Part shown: positions 8,298 through 19,812 of the stretch, in pieces
Position numbering within the stretch: position 1 is the first letter of the stretch
Layout of the letters: each line of letters starts with the position of its first letter
Source: Streptomyces guryensis
Lineage (GTDB): Bacteria > Actinomycetota > Actinomycetes > Streptomycetales > Streptomycetaceae
Length of the DNA stretch: 64,000 nucleotides
NCBI RefSeq assembly: GCF_021261325.1
Contig: NZ_JAJSBI010000015.1
Coordinates: forward strand, 124,001-188,000
Reading direction: 5' to 3'
The notes under the pieces: model-generated
Told to the model about the DNA's origin: nothing
Databases searched by the model: none
What the model saw: only the letters and a program-made list of their open reading frames with translations
Program-made: the position numbers and the translations under genes

Positions 8298-8621
8298 TCA
8301 GGAGCCGGTGCTGCCGAACTCACGCTCCAGGGAGGCAATCTGGTTGGAACCGAGCCCGCGCACACGGCGGCTCTCGGAGATACCCAGACGCTCCATGATC
8401 TGCTTGGCGCGGACCTTGCCCACGCCCGGCAGGGACTCGAGCAGGGCGGAGACCTTCATCTTGCCGATGACGTCGTTCTCCTGGCCCTGCTTGATGACCT
8501 CGTGCAGGGAGGCGCCGGAGTGCTTGAGTCGATTCTTGACCTCGGCCCGCTCCCGGCGAGCCGCGGCGGCCTTTTCGAGCGCGGCTGCGCGCTGTTCAGG
8601 GGTAAGGGGCGGAAGAGCCAC
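8298..8621 (-). CDS. sihF: Streptomyces integration host factor (sIHF), nucleoid-associated protein
   Basis: This 107-residue basic DNA-binding protein matches sIHF of S. coelicolor, which shapes the nucleoid and affects sporulation and antibiotic production. A long N-terminal helix (QRAAALEKAAAARRERAEVK) is followed by a helix-two-turn-helix DNA-binding body. That body contains the HhH-like LLESLPGVGKVRAKQIMERL and the conserved GISESRRVRGLGSNQ. GTG at 8621 is the start; upstream residues in the same frame are not conserved. It heads the sihF-gmk-rpoZ group and has a 310-bp non-coding region in front of it. Confidence 0.95.
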   Translation of the reverse strand: MALPPLTPEQRAAALEKAAAARRERAEVKNRLKHSGASLHEVIKQGQENDVIGKMKVSALLESLPGVGKVRAKQIMERLGISESRRVRGLGSNQIASLEREFGSTGS

Positions 8622-8931
8622 GCCTACGTCACCTCGGATGTCGAACTGTCGGATACGGACCGGTGAGGAACCTAGTCGCCCCACACCTGGGGAGCCACGA
8701 GCAACACGCTTGCCCGTTGACTCACGTCGGAGACTAGCGGGCAAGTGCGCCGGAGTCAGCGAGAACAGCGGAAAAGTCCTGGTCAGCCTCTGCCAGGCTG
8801 GACATTTAGGACATAATGCCCCGGATTTGAGGATGTATTCAGACTCAAGCGCGCCTCGAAGCACCCGACGACGACTCATCGGAGGACTCGAGCGAGCCCC
8901 CCGAACACCCGCGAGGACCGTCGCGAAAGCC
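8622..8931. other. Non-coding region between pyrF and sihF
   Basis: No gene with a credible start was found in these 310 bases. The region must hold the sihF promoter(s) on the minus strand and the end of the pyr transcript. An imperfect inverted repeat CTTGCCCG/CGGGCAAG (8709-8716 and 8738-8745, 21-base spacer) and a doubled GGACAT (8810-8825 area, next to an AT-richer patch) are the only structures seen. No convincing -35/-10 pair was identified. Confidence 0.5.
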
Positions 8932-9777
8932 TCATACGGTTTCCACCGCGGCCCTGATCTCCTCCGCGAAGCGCTCCGCGGCCGCCCGCAGCGCCCCGGC
9001 GTCGGGACCGTGCCGCAGCACCCCCCGGCTGACGTTCGGCACGACATTGCGCGCCGCGGCTCCGAAGACACCGGGAAGGTCGGCCGCGGTGGCGCCCTGG
9101 GCGCCGATGCCCGGCGCCAGGAGCGGCCCGTTGATGTCCAGGTCGTACGACGACAGATCGCCCAGCGTGGCGCCGACGACGGCCCCGAAGGAACCCAGCG
9201 GCTGCTCCCCCTCGTTCTCGGCGGCGAGGTGCGCCAGCATCGTCGCCCCGATGTTCCGCCCGTCCGCGCGCACCGCGTGCTGCACCTCGCCGCCCTCCGG
9301 GTTGGAGGTCAGCGCCAGCACGAACAGTCCGGTGCCGCTCTCCCGGGCGAGCACGACGGCCGGGGACAGCGAGCCGTAGCCGAGATAGGGCGAGACGGTG
9401 AGCGCGTCCGAGAAGAGCGGGGAGTCCTTGCACAGGAAGGTCTCGGCGTACGCGGCCATGGTCGAGCCGATGTCTCCGCGCTTGGCGTCCATCACGACCA
9501 GCGCACCGGCCGCCCGCGCCTCCGCCACCGACCTCTCCAGGACGGCGATGCCGCGCGACCCGAAACGCTCGAAGAAGGCACTCTGCGGCTTCAGGACGGC
9601 GACCCGGTCGGCCATCGCCTCGACGACCGTGCGGCTGAACCGCTCCAGACCGGCGACGTCGTCGTTCAGGCCCCACTCGGCCAGCAGGGACGCGTGCGGG
9701 TCGATGCCCACGCACAGGGCCCCGCGCTCGTCCATGGCACGGCGAAGACGTGCGCCGAAGGGTTCGAGAGAGCTCAT
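8932..9777 (-). CDS. pyrF: Orotidine 5'-phosphate decarboxylase (type 2)
   Basis: This enzyme catalyses the last step of UMP synthesis, OMP to UMP. The 281-residue protein is the longer type-2 form found in actinobacteria. Visible are LCVGIDPHASLL, LKPQSAFFERFG, the catalytic-region VVMDAKRGDIGSTMAAYA (Asp-Ala-Lys-Arg-Gly-Asp) and APGIGAQGAT near the phosphate site. ATG at 9777 overlaps the pyrD stop by four bases, so it is probably translated by coupling. It is the last gene of the pyr operon. Confidence 0.97.
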   Translation of the reverse strand: MSSLEPFGARLRRAMDERGALCVGIDPHASLLAEWGLNDDVAGLERFSRTVVEAMADRVAVLKPQSAFFERFGSRGIAVLERSVAEARAAGALVVMDAKRGDIGSTMAAYAETFLCKDSPLFSDALTVSPYLGYGSLSPAVVLARESGTGLFVLALTSNPEGGEVQHAVRADGRNIGATMLAHLAAENEGEQPLGSFGAVVGATLGDLSSYDLDINGPLLAPGIGAQGATAADLPGVFGAAARNVVPNVSRGVLRHGPDAGALRAAAERFAEEIRAAVETV

Positions 9778-10880
9778 GCCGTCTTCCTCACGTCGGCGCC
9801 GACGGCGTCGGCGAGGGTGGCGTACGGGCTGGTGCGCAGGCGGGCGGCGAGGCCCTTGTGGATGGCCCGGCCCCAGAAGGGGCCCTCGTAGATGAAGGCG
9901 CTGTAGCCCTGTACCAGCGTGGCGCCGGCCAGGATGCGCTGCCAGGCGTCCTCGGCGTTCTCGATGCCGCCGACGCCCACGAGGGTGATGCGGTCGCCCA
10001 CGCGCGCGTAGAGGCGGCGCAGCACCTCCAGGGAGCGGGACTTCAGGGGGGCGCCGGACAGTCCGCCGGTCTCCTTCACGAGCGAGGGTTCGGACTTCAG
10101 ACCGAGCCCTTCGCGCGCGATGGTGGTGTTCGTGGCGATGATCCCGTCCAGCCCGAGTTCGACGGCCAGGTCGGCCACGGCGTCGACGTCCTCGTCGGCG
10201 AGGTCCGGCGCGATCTTCACGAGCAGTGGGACGCGGCGGGAGGCGACCGTGCGGTCGGCGGCCTCACGGACGGCGCTCAGGAGCGGCCGCAGCGCCTCCG
10301 TGGCCTGCAGGTTGCGCAGGCCGGGGGTGTTCGGGGAGGAGACGTTCACGACCAGGTAGTCGGCGTAGGGTGCCAGCCGCTCGGTCGACTTCACGTAGTC
10401 ACCGACGGCCTCGGCCTCGGGAACGACCTTGGTCTTGCCGATGTTGACGCCCACGACGGTCCTGAAAACCGGCTCACGGGACGCGAGGCGGGCCGCGACG
10501 GTCAGCGAGCCCTCGTTGTTGAAGCCCATGCGGTTGATCAGCGCACGGTCCTTCACGAGCCGGAACAGCCGCTTCCTGGGGTTGCCGGGCTGCGGCTCCC
10601 CGGTCACCGTGCCGATCTCGACGTGGTCGAAGCCGAGCATCGACATGCCGTCGATCGCGACCGCGTTCTTGTCGAAGCCGGCGGCGAGCCCGAAGGGCCC
10701 GTGCATGCGCAGCCCGAAGGCCTCCGTGCGCAGTTCCCTGTGGCGGGGCGCGAGGGCGCCGGCGACGAAGGTGCGCAGGACGGGGACGCGGACGGCGAGG
10801 CGGATCCAGCGGAAGGCCAGGTGGTGGGCCTGCTCCGGATCCATCCGTTTGAAAACCAGACGGAAGAAAAGCTTGTACAT
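9774..10880 (-). CDS. pyrD: Dihydroorotate dehydrogenase (quinone), class 2
   Basis: The enzyme oxidises dihydroorotate to orotate and passes electrons to membrane quinones. The 368-residue protein starts with an amphipathic membrane-association helix pair (MYKLFFRLVFKRMDPEQAHH) typical of class 2. It continues with AAGFDKNAVAIDGM, GNPRKRLFRLVKDRALINRMGFNNEG (written here in part), and NVSSPNTPGLR holding the catalytic Ser. VGVGGIENAEDAW is the phosphate site of FMN. ATG at 10880 is preferred over 10922 because GAGGA lies just upstream and the family begins MYKL. It follows carB after an 82-bp gap containing a hairpin. Confidence 0.97.
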   Translation of the reverse strand: MYKLFFRLVFKRMDPEQAHHLAFRWIRLAVRVPVLRTFVAGALAPRHRELRTEAFGLRMHGPFGLAAGFDKNAVAIDGMSMLGFDHVEIGTVTGEPQPGNPRKRLFRLVKDRALINRMGFNNEGSLTVAARLASREPVFRTVVGVNIGKTKVVPEAEAVGDYVKSTERLAPYADYLVVNVSSPNTPGLRNLQATEALRPLLSAVREAADRTVASRRVPLLVKIAPDLADEDVDAVADLAVELGLDGIIATNTTIAREGLGLKSEPSLVKETGGLSGAPLKSRSLEVLRRLYARVGDRITLVGVGGIENAEDAWQRILAGATLVQGYSAFIYEGPFWGRAIHKGLAARLRTSPYATLADAVGADVRKTA

Positions 10881-10925
10881 CTCGGTAATCCTCAAGGACG
10901 TCATGAAGACCGGGGTCCTCATGAA

Positions 10926-10955
10926 GAGGGGGACACCGTTTCCGGTGTCCCCCTC
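10926..10955 (-). terminator. Hairpin between carB and pyrD
   Basis: A perfect 13-bp stem (GAGGGGGACACCG with CGGTGTCCCCCTC) and a 4-base loop lie 7 bases after the carB stop and 45 bases before the pyrD start. No U-run follows. It may reduce read-through inside the operon or protect the carB 3' end from nucleases. Confidence 0.65.
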
Positions 10956-10962
10956 AGGGCTG

Positions 10963-14263
<3,301 letters not shown>

Positions 14264-14271
<8 letters not shown>

Positions 14272-15421
14272 GCTGGCCCTCCATCGGGACGGAGCTCATC
14301 AAAGACGTGAAGCGGTCGAACAGGTAGGCGGCGTCGTGCGGGCCCGCTGCCGCTTCGGGGTGGTACTGGACGCTGAAGGCCGGCTGGTCGAGCAGTTGGA
14401 GGCCCTCCACCACGTTGTCGTTGAGACAGACGTGGGAGACCTCGGCGCGGCCGTAGGGGGTGTCGGAGACCTTGTCGAGGGGGGCGTCGACGGCGAAGCC
14501 GTGGTTGTGCGCGGTGACCTCGACCTTGCCGGTCGTACGGTCCTGCACCGGCTGGTTGATGCCGCGGTGTCCGTACTTCAGCTTGTAGGTGCCGAAGCCG
14601 AGCGCGCGGCCCAGGATCTGGTTGCCGAAGCAGATGCCGAACAGCGGGGTCCTGCGCTCCAGCACGCCCCGCATGACGGAGACGGCGTGGTCGGCGGTGG
14701 CCGGGTCACCGGGACCGTTGGAGAAGAAGACACCGTCGGGGTTGACGGCGTACACGTCCTCGACGGTCGCCGTGGCCGGCAGCACGTGCACCTCGATGCC
14801 GCGCTCGGCCATGCGGTGCGGGGTCATGCCCTTGATACCCAGGTCGACGGCGGCCACGGTGAACTTCTTCTCGCCGATCGCCGGGACGACGTACGCCTCC
14901 TTGGTGGCGACCTCCGCGGAGAGGTCGGCGCCCTTCATCTCCGGGGCCTGGCGGACCTCGGCGAGCATGGTGCCCTCGTCGGGCAGCGCGTTGCCGGAGA
15001 AGATGCCGACGCGCATCGCGCCGCGCTCGCGCAGATGGCGCGTCAGCGCGCGCGTGTCGATGCCGGAGATCCCGACGACGCCCTGGTGGCGCAGCTCGTC
15101 GTCGAGCGAGCGCCGGGAGCGCCAGTTGGACGGCACGCGCGCGGGGTCGCGCACGACGTATCCGGCGACCCAGATCCGCGTGCTCTCCGGGTCCTCGTCG
15201 TTCACGCCGGTGTTGCCGACGTGCGGGGCGGTCATCACGACGACCTGGCGGTGGTACGAGGGGTCGGTCAGGGTCTCCTGGTAGCCGGTCATGCCGGTCG
15301 AGAAGACCGCCTCGCCGAAGGTCACCCCCACGGCCCCGTAGGCACGGCCGCGGAAGGTCCGGCCGTCCTCCAGGACGAGTACGGCGGGAACCTTGGCGGC
15401 TCCCCTGGTGGAGGTTGTCAT
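14264..15421 (-). CDS. carA: Carbamoyl-phosphate synthase small (glutaminase) subunit
   Basis: CarA hydrolyses glutamine and feeds ammonia to CarB. The 385-residue protein has the N-terminal CPSase small domain (VLVLEDGRTFRGRAYGA, STGMTGYQETLTDPSY). A class I amidotransferase domain follows, with Cys264 in FGICFGNQILG and His354/Glu356 in VQYHPEA. ATG at 15421 overlaps the stop of the upstream membrane-protein gene by four bases. Open frame continues to 16147 but has no family match. Its stop TAA lies within the carB start region. Confidence 0.98.
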
Positions 15422-15978
15422 CGTGCGCCTTCCATCTTGTTGATCATGTGGTTCAGGGTCTCGACCCACTCGGTGTGCTCGGCCGCGCGGTCGGAGCGGA
15501 ACCCGGAGTCGATCAGCCGCTCGCCAAGTGCCCAGGTCACCACGAGCAGTCCGCCCTCGGTCAGGACCTTGCCCGCGATGCCCTTGTCGAGCCGGGCCTC
15601 GCGCAGTTGCGCGGCCGGGACGAAGAAGTCGGTGGCACCGGGGCGTACGACCTCCAGTCCCGCGTCCGTCAGCGTGAGCTCGACCCGGCTGCGGGTGCCG
15701 AGGCCGTGCGCCACGATGCGGTCGAGCCACTGACCGGCGGTGGTGGAGCCGTGGTAGCGGCCGCTCATCGTCAGTCTCGCCTCGCCGGGCTCGTCCGGCG
15801 CGCTGGGCAGCTCCGGCAGGTCGCCCTGGAGCGTGCCGCGCCACTTCCAGCCCTCGCGCATCAGCCAGTAGACGAGCGCGATGAAGAGGGCGAGTCCGAC
15901 GAGCCAGCCGACACGGGCGGCCCAGTCGGTGACCTCGGCCGACTTCTTCTCGGCTGCGAGCAGGATTACAGGTGTCAC
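15418..15978 (-). CDS. Conserved single-span membrane protein of the pyr operon, function unknown
   Basis: This 186-residue protein starts at GTG 15978 (VTPVILLAAEKK). A short periplasmic or leader segment is followed by one strong membrane helix (about 20-42, VGWLVGLALFIALVYWLM). A cytosolic domain of about 140 residues follows, with beta-rich segments such as RVELTLTDAGLEVVRPGATDF, reminiscent of bacterial PH-like folds. Both ends overlap neighbours by four bases (pyrC stop upstream, carA start downstream), so it is translationally coupled inside the pyr operon. A membrane protein in the same slot between pyrC and carA is known in mycobacteria (Rv1382), which argues for a conserved role. 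I do not recognise a catalytic motif. Confidence 0.9.
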   Translation of the reverse strand: MTPVILLAAEKKSAEVTDWAARVGWLVGLALFIALVYWLMREGWKWRGTLQGDLPELPSAPDEPGEARLTMSGRYHGSTTAGQWLDRIVAHGLGTRSRVELTLTDAGLEVVRPGATDFFVPAAQLREARLDKGIAGKVLTEGGLLVVTWALGERLIDSGFRSDRAAEHTEWVETLNHMINKMEGAR

Positions 15979-17261
15979 GTGAGCTTCCCGTCGACGAGCG
16001 TGGCCTTGCCCCGGAGCCACGTGTGCGTGACACGGCCCGGCAGCTCACGCCCCTCGTACGGAGTGTTGCGGCTGCGCGAGGCGAAGCCCGCGGGGTCCAC
16101 GGACCCACGGTATTCCGTGTCGACGAGCGTGAGGTTGGCGGGCTCACCAGCCGAGACGGGACGCCCGTGTCCCGTGGCCTGCCCGATCTGCGCGGGCTTG
16201 ACGGACATGCGGTCGGCGACCCCGGCCCAGTTGATCAGCCCGGTGTCCACCATCGTCTCCTGCACCACTGACAACGCGGTCTCCAGGCCGACCATCCCCA
16301 TGGCGGCCGCGGCCCACTCGCAGTCCTTGTCCTCGTGCGGGTGCGGGGCGTGGTCGGTGGCGACGATGTCGATCGTTCCGTCGGCGAGCGCCTCGCGCAG
16401 GGCGAGGACGTCGCGCTCGGTGCGCAGCGGCGGGTTGACCTTGTAGACCGGGTTGTACGACCGGACCAGCTCGTCGGTGAGGAGCAGGTGGTGCGGGGTG
16501 ACCTCGGCGGTGACGTCGATGCCGCGGGACTTGGCCCAGCGGACGATCTCGACCGACCCGGCGGTCGACAGGTGGCAGATGTGGACGCGGGAGCCGACGT
16601 GCTCGGCGAGCAGGACATCCCGGGCGATGATCGATTCTTCGGCCACCGCGGGCCAGCCGCCGAGACCCAGCTCGGCGGAGACGACGCCCTCGTTCATCTG
16701 GGCGCCCTCGGTCAGCCGCGGCTCCTGCGCGTGCTGGGCCACGACCCCGCCGAAGGCCTTCACGTACTCCAGCGCCCGCCGCATGATCACGGCGTCGTCG
16801 ACGCACTTGCCGTCGTCCGAGAAGACCGTGACCCCGGCGGCCGACTCGTGCATGGCACCCAGCTCCGCGAGCTTCTTGCCCTCCAGGCCGACAGTGACGG
16901 CGCCGATGGGCTGCACGTCGCAGTAGCCGTGCTCCTGGCCGAGTCGGTAGACCTGCTCGACCACGCCGGCGGTGTCGGCGACCGGGAAGGTGTTGGCCAT
17001 GGCGAAGACAGCGGTGTAGCCGCCGGAAGCCGCCGCGCGCGTGCCGGTCAGAACGGTCTCGGAGTCCTCACGCCCGGGCTCGCGCAGATGGGTGTGCAGG
17101 TCGACGAGCCCTGGCAGGAGCACCTTGCCGGCCGCCTCGACGACCTCGGCGCCCTCGTCGCTCAGACCGACGCCCACCTCGGCGATCGTCTGGCCGTCGA
17201 TCAGCACGTCCTGCGCCTCGCCGCCGAGCACCTTCGCACCACGGATCAGGATCTTGCTCAT
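15975..17261 (-). CDS. pyrC: Dihydroorotase (class I)
   Basis: The enzyme cyclises N-carbamoyl-aspartate to dihydroorotate. The 428-residue amidohydrolase shows the first metal site DLHTHLREPG near residue 55. It also has the class I loop VFSDDGKCVDD, AQHAQEP and HICHLSTAGS for further metal His ligands, and TDHAPH (about 310) with the metal/catalytic Asp. ATG at 17261 lies only 5 bases after the pyrB stop. The next gene's GTG overlaps the pyrC stop. PyrB and class I PyrC often associate physically; that is family knowledge and is not visible here. Confidence 0.97.
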   Translation of the reverse strand: MSKILIRGAKVLGGEAQDVLIDGQTIAEVGVGLSDEGAEVVEAAGKVLLPGLVDLHTHLREPGREDSETVLTGTRAAASGGYTAVFAMANTFPVADTAGVVEQVYRLGQEHGYCDVQPIGAVTVGLEGKKLAELGAMHESAAGVTVFSDDGKCVDDAVIMRRALEYVKAFGGVVAQHAQEPRLTEGAQMNEGVVSAELGLGGWPAVAEESIIARDVLLAEHVGSRVHICHLSTAGSVEIVRWAKSRGIDVTAEVTPHHLLLTDELVRSYNPVYKVNPPLRTERDVLALREALADGTIDIVATDHAPHPHEDKDCEWAAAAMGMVGLETALSVVQETMVDTGLINWAGVADRMSVKPAQIGQATGHGRPVSAGEPANLTLVDTEYRGSVDPAGFASRSRNTPYEGRELPGRVTHTWLRGKATLVDGKLT

Positions 17262-17266
17262 GGGTC

Positions 17267-18253
17267 TTACTTCTCCTCGGAACCGGTGGGGCGGGTGTGG
17301 GTGACGGCGGGCTCGTTTCCGCCGAGCAGCAGGTACAGGACGGCCATCCGGATGGAGACTCCGTTTGCGACCTGCTCGACGACCGTGCAGCGGTCCGAGT
17401 CGGCGACCTCGGCGGTGATCTCCATGCCGCGGACCATCGGGCCGGGGTGCATCACGATGGCGTGCTCGGGCATCCGCGCCATGCGGTCGCCGTCCAGGCC
17501 GTAGCGCCGCGAGTACTCGCGCTCGGTCGGGAAGAACGCGGCGTTCATGCGCTCGCGCTGGACGCGCAGCATCATCACCGCGTCGGACTTGGGCAGTACG
17601 GCGTCGAGGTCGTACGACACCTCGCAGGGCCAGCGTTCGACGCCGACCGGCACCAGGGTGGGCGGTGCGACGAGGGTGACCTCGGCGCCCAGCGTGTGCA
17701 GCAGGTCGACATTGGAGCGGGCGACCCGGCTGTGCAGGACGTCGCCGACGAGCGTGATGCGCTTGCCGGCCAGGTCCTGTCCGAGGCCGGCGTCCCGGCC
17801 GACGAGGCGGCGGCGCATGGTGAACGCGTCGAGCAGGGCCTGGGTGGGGTGCTGGTGGGTGCCGTCGCCGGCGTTGATGACGGCCGCGTCGATCCAGCCG
17901 GAGTTGGCGAGGCGGTAGGGGGCTCCGGAGGCGCCGTGCCGGATGACCACGGCGTCGACGCCCATGGCCTCAAGGGTCTGGGCGGTGTCCTTCAGGGACT
18001 CGCCCTTGGAGACGCTCGACCCCTTGGCGGTGAAGTTGATGACGTCCGCGGACAGCCGCTTCTCGGCGGCTTCGAAGGAGATGCGCGTGCGCGTGGAGTC
18101 CTCGAAGAAGAGGTTCACGACGGTACGGCCGCGCAGGGTCGGAAGTTTCTTGATCGGCCGGTCGGCGACCCGGGCCATCTCCTCGGCGGTGTCGAGGATC
18201 AGGACGGCGTCGTCGCGGGTGAGGTCGGCGGCCGAGATGAGATGACGCTGCAT
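17267..18253 (-). CDS. pyrB: Aspartate carbamoyltransferase catalytic subunit
   Basis: This is the first committed step of pyrimidine synthesis, carbamoyl phosphate plus aspartate. The 328-residue protein carries the carbamoyl-phosphate motif EDSTRTRISFE near residue 52. KGSSVSKGESLKDT forms the mobile 80s-type loop, and GDGTHQHPTQALLDAFT the second substrate site. No regulatory pyrI gene is adjacent, as expected in actinobacteria where PyrR controls expression. ATG at 18253. The 119-bp gap to pyrR contains a short GC-rich hairpin (18298-18315). Confidence 0.97.
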   Translation of the reverse strand: MQRHLISAADLTRDDAVLILDTAEEMARVADRPIKKLPTLRGRTVVNLFFEDSTRTRISFEAAEKRLSADVINFTAKGSSVSKGESLKDTAQTLEAMGVDAVVIRHGASGAPYRLANSGWIDAAVINAGDGTHQHPTQALLDAFTMRRRLVGRDAGLGQDLAGKRITLVGDVLHSRVARSNVDLLHTLGAEVTLVAPPTLVPVGVERWPCEVSYDLDAVLPKSDAVMMLRVQRERMNAAFFPTEREYSRRYGLDGDRMARMPEHAIVMHPGPMVRGMEITAEVADSDRCTVVEQVANGVSIRMAVLYLLLGGNEPAVTHTRPTGSEEK

Positions 18254-18372
18254 CTGTCAGGCTCCGTAAGGCAGTTCAGGTTTCGGGATCCGGGGGCCTG
18301 GGGGGTGCCCCCCAGAGAGCACAGCCGGGCAGGCGAGGGCGCACCGAGGCGATGCGGGCCCTGCGGCTGCTG

Positions 18373-18945
18373 CTAGGTCTGCTTCGCACCGAGCAGCACG
18401 GTGTCGCGACCGTCCTCCTCGGCGAGCTGGACCTTGACCGTCTCCCGCAGCGACGTGGGCAGGTTCTTGCCGACGTAGTCGGCGCGGATGGGCAGTTCGC
18501 GGTGGCCCCGGTCGACGAGGACCGCGAGCTGCACGGCGCGCGGGCGCCCGATGTCGTTCAGGGCGTCGAGGGCCGCGCGGATGGTGCGGCCGGAGAAGAG
18601 CACGTCGTCGACGAGGACGACCAGGCGGCCGTCGATGCCGTCACCTGGGATCTCGGTGCGGGCCAGCGCACGCGGTGGGTGCATGCGCAGGTCGTCCCGG
18701 TACATGGTGATGTCGAGCGAACCGACCGGGATCTTCCGGTCGGTGATCTCCTCGAGCTTGGCGGCGAGCCGCTGGGCGAGGAAGACCCCTCGGGTCGGAA
18801 TGCCGAGGAGCACCACGTCGTCGGCACCCTTGGCGCGCTCGACGATCTCGTGGGCGATGCGGGTCAACACCCGCGCGATGTCGGGGCCTTCGAGAACGGG
18901 CCGCGCATCGGACGCCGGAATTCCGGATGTGTCCTGCTTGTCCAT
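18373..18945 (-). CDS. pyrR: Pyrimidine operon RNA-binding regulator / uracil phosphoribosyltransferase-like PyrR
   Basis: PyrR binds pyr mRNA in the presence of UMP or UTP and represses the operon; many members also have weak uracil phosphoribosyltransferase activity. The 190-residue protein has the PRPP loop VVLVDDVLFSGRTIRAALDAL. It also has the PyrR-typical GIPTRGVFLAQRL and SLDITMYRDDLR segments near the dimer and RNA face. ATG at 18945 follows an SD (GAAGGGG, 10 bases away) embedded in a PyrR-binding hairpin, which points to autogenous translational control. First gene of the operon, divergent from bldD. Confidence 0.97.
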   Translation of the reverse strand: MDKQDTSGIPASDARPVLEGPDIARVLTRIAHEIVERAKGADDVVLLGIPTRGVFLAQRLAAKLEEITDRKIPVGSLDITMYRDDLRMHPPRALARTEIPGDGIDGRLVVLVDDVLFSGRTIRAALDALNDIGRPRAVQLAVLVDRGHRELPIRADYVGKNLPTSLRETVKVQLAEEDGRDTVLLGAKQT

Positions 18946-18951
18946 ACGAAA

Positions 18952-18986
18952 CGGACCCCCTTCTCCGCCTCACGGGACGGATCTTA
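18952..18986 (-). promoter_or_regulatory. PyrR-binding RNA hairpin overlapping the pyrR ribosome binding site
   Basis: On the minus strand the pyrR leader contains CCG-UCCCGUGAGG-CGG followed by AGAAGG. It is enclosed by a lower stem GAUCC/GGGUC. The Bacillus PyrR site has CAG-UCCAGAGAGG-CUG followed by AGAAGG. The loop bases UCC and GAGG and the downstream AGAAGG are kept, while the closing pair changes in a compensating way (CAG/CUG to CCG/CGG). The AAGG run doubles as the SD of pyrR, 10 bases before its ATG. PyrR binding would therefore block ribosome loading, as reported for mycobacteria. Confidence 0.85.
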
Positions 18987-19099
18987 AAGGACGTCGGATT
19001 TGCGCCATCCACGCTACCAGGCCCCGACGACGGCCCTGATCACCCCCATGGCGTAATCGGCCACCGCTGCCACGGAAGCGTCGGTGTGGACCATTCGGC

Positions 19100-19142
19100 T
19101 TGACGCAGAAGAGTCACGCTGCGTAACCTCACAGTGAGTTAC
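19100..19142 (+). promoter_or_regulatory. bldD promoter with overlapping BldD-type operator
   Basis: A sigma-70-like promoter is visible: TTGACG at 19100-19105, an 18-base spacer, and TAACCT at 19124-19129. An inverted repeat GTAACCTCACAGTGAGTTAC (19123-19142; one extra C in the left arm) covers the -10 box. BldD operators consist of AGTGA and TCAC half-sites, and BldD is known to repress its own gene. The layout fits autorepression. Confidence 0.75.
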
Positions 19143-19198
19143 CAGACGCGCGGCTCGGAACGTCTGCAGTCGCGTCGAGACAGTGTCCGGGGAGCTAT

Positions 19199-19699
19199 AT
19201 GTCCAGCGAATACGCCAAACAGCTCGGGGCCAAGCTCCGGGCCATCCGCACCCAGCAGGGCCTTTCCCTCCACGGTGTCGAGGAGAAGAGCCAGGGACGC
19301 TGGAAGGCGGTCGTGGTCGGTTCGTACGAGCGCGGCGACCGTGCCGTGACCGTACAGCGCCTCGCCGAACTGGCGGATTTCTATGGGGTCCCCGTGCAGG
19401 AGCTGCTGCCCGGCACCACCCCGGGCGGCGCCGCCGAGCCGCCGCCGAAGCTGGTCCTGGACCTGGAGCGGCTGGCGACCGTACCGGCCGAGAAGGCGGG
19501 CCCGCTGCAGCGCTATGCGGCGACGATCCAGTCGCAGCGCGGTGACTACAACGGCAAGGTGCTGTCGATCCGCCAGGACGACCTGCGCACACTCGCCGTC
19601 ATCTACGACCAGTCCCCCTCGGTCCTCACCGAGCAGCTGATCAGCTGGGGCGTGCTGGACGCGGACGCGCGCCGTGCGGTCGCCCACGAAGAGGTCTGA
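19199..19699 (+). CDS. bldD: Developmental master regulator BldD (c-di-GMP-responsive repressor)
   Basis: BldD holds Streptomyces in vegetative growth by repressing sporulation genes when a c-di-GMP tetramer joins two monomers. The 166-residue protein has an N-terminal XRE-type helix-turn-helix (about 5-70: LGAKLRAIRTQQGLSLHGVEE...WKAVVVGSYERGDRAVT). The C-terminal domain carries the signature RGD-X8-RQDD: Arg114, Asp116, Arg125, Asp128, the same residue numbers as in the published protein. ATG at 19199 follows GGGGAG. It is transcribed away from pyrR and converges on nusB, with a terminator on each side. Confidence 0.98.
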   Translation: MSSEYAKQLGAKLRAIRTQQGLSLHGVEEKSQGRWKAVVVGSYERGDRAVTVQRLAELADFYGVPVQELLPGTTPGGAAEPPPKLVLDLERLATVPAEKAGPLQRYAATIQSQRGDYNGKVLSIRQDDLRTLAVIYDQSPSVLTEQLISWGVLDADARRAVAHEEV

Positions 19700-19729
19700 C
19701 GCGGCCTGAACGGCCCTCAGCAGAAACGT

Positions 19730-19775
19730 GCCGCCGGGGTGGCCGGAACTACATGGTTCCGGCCACCCCGGCGGC
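19730..19775 (+). terminator. bldD terminator
   Basis: A perfect 20-bp stem (19730-19749 with 19756-19775; arms begin GCCGCCGGGG and end CCCCGGCGGC) closes a 6-base loop TACATG. TTTCT follows on the plus strand. It lies 31 bases after the bldD stop. Confidence 0.9.
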
Positions 19776-19812
19776 TTTCTGCGGCCTTCGCGGGCCACGC
19801 GGGTACCCGGAC

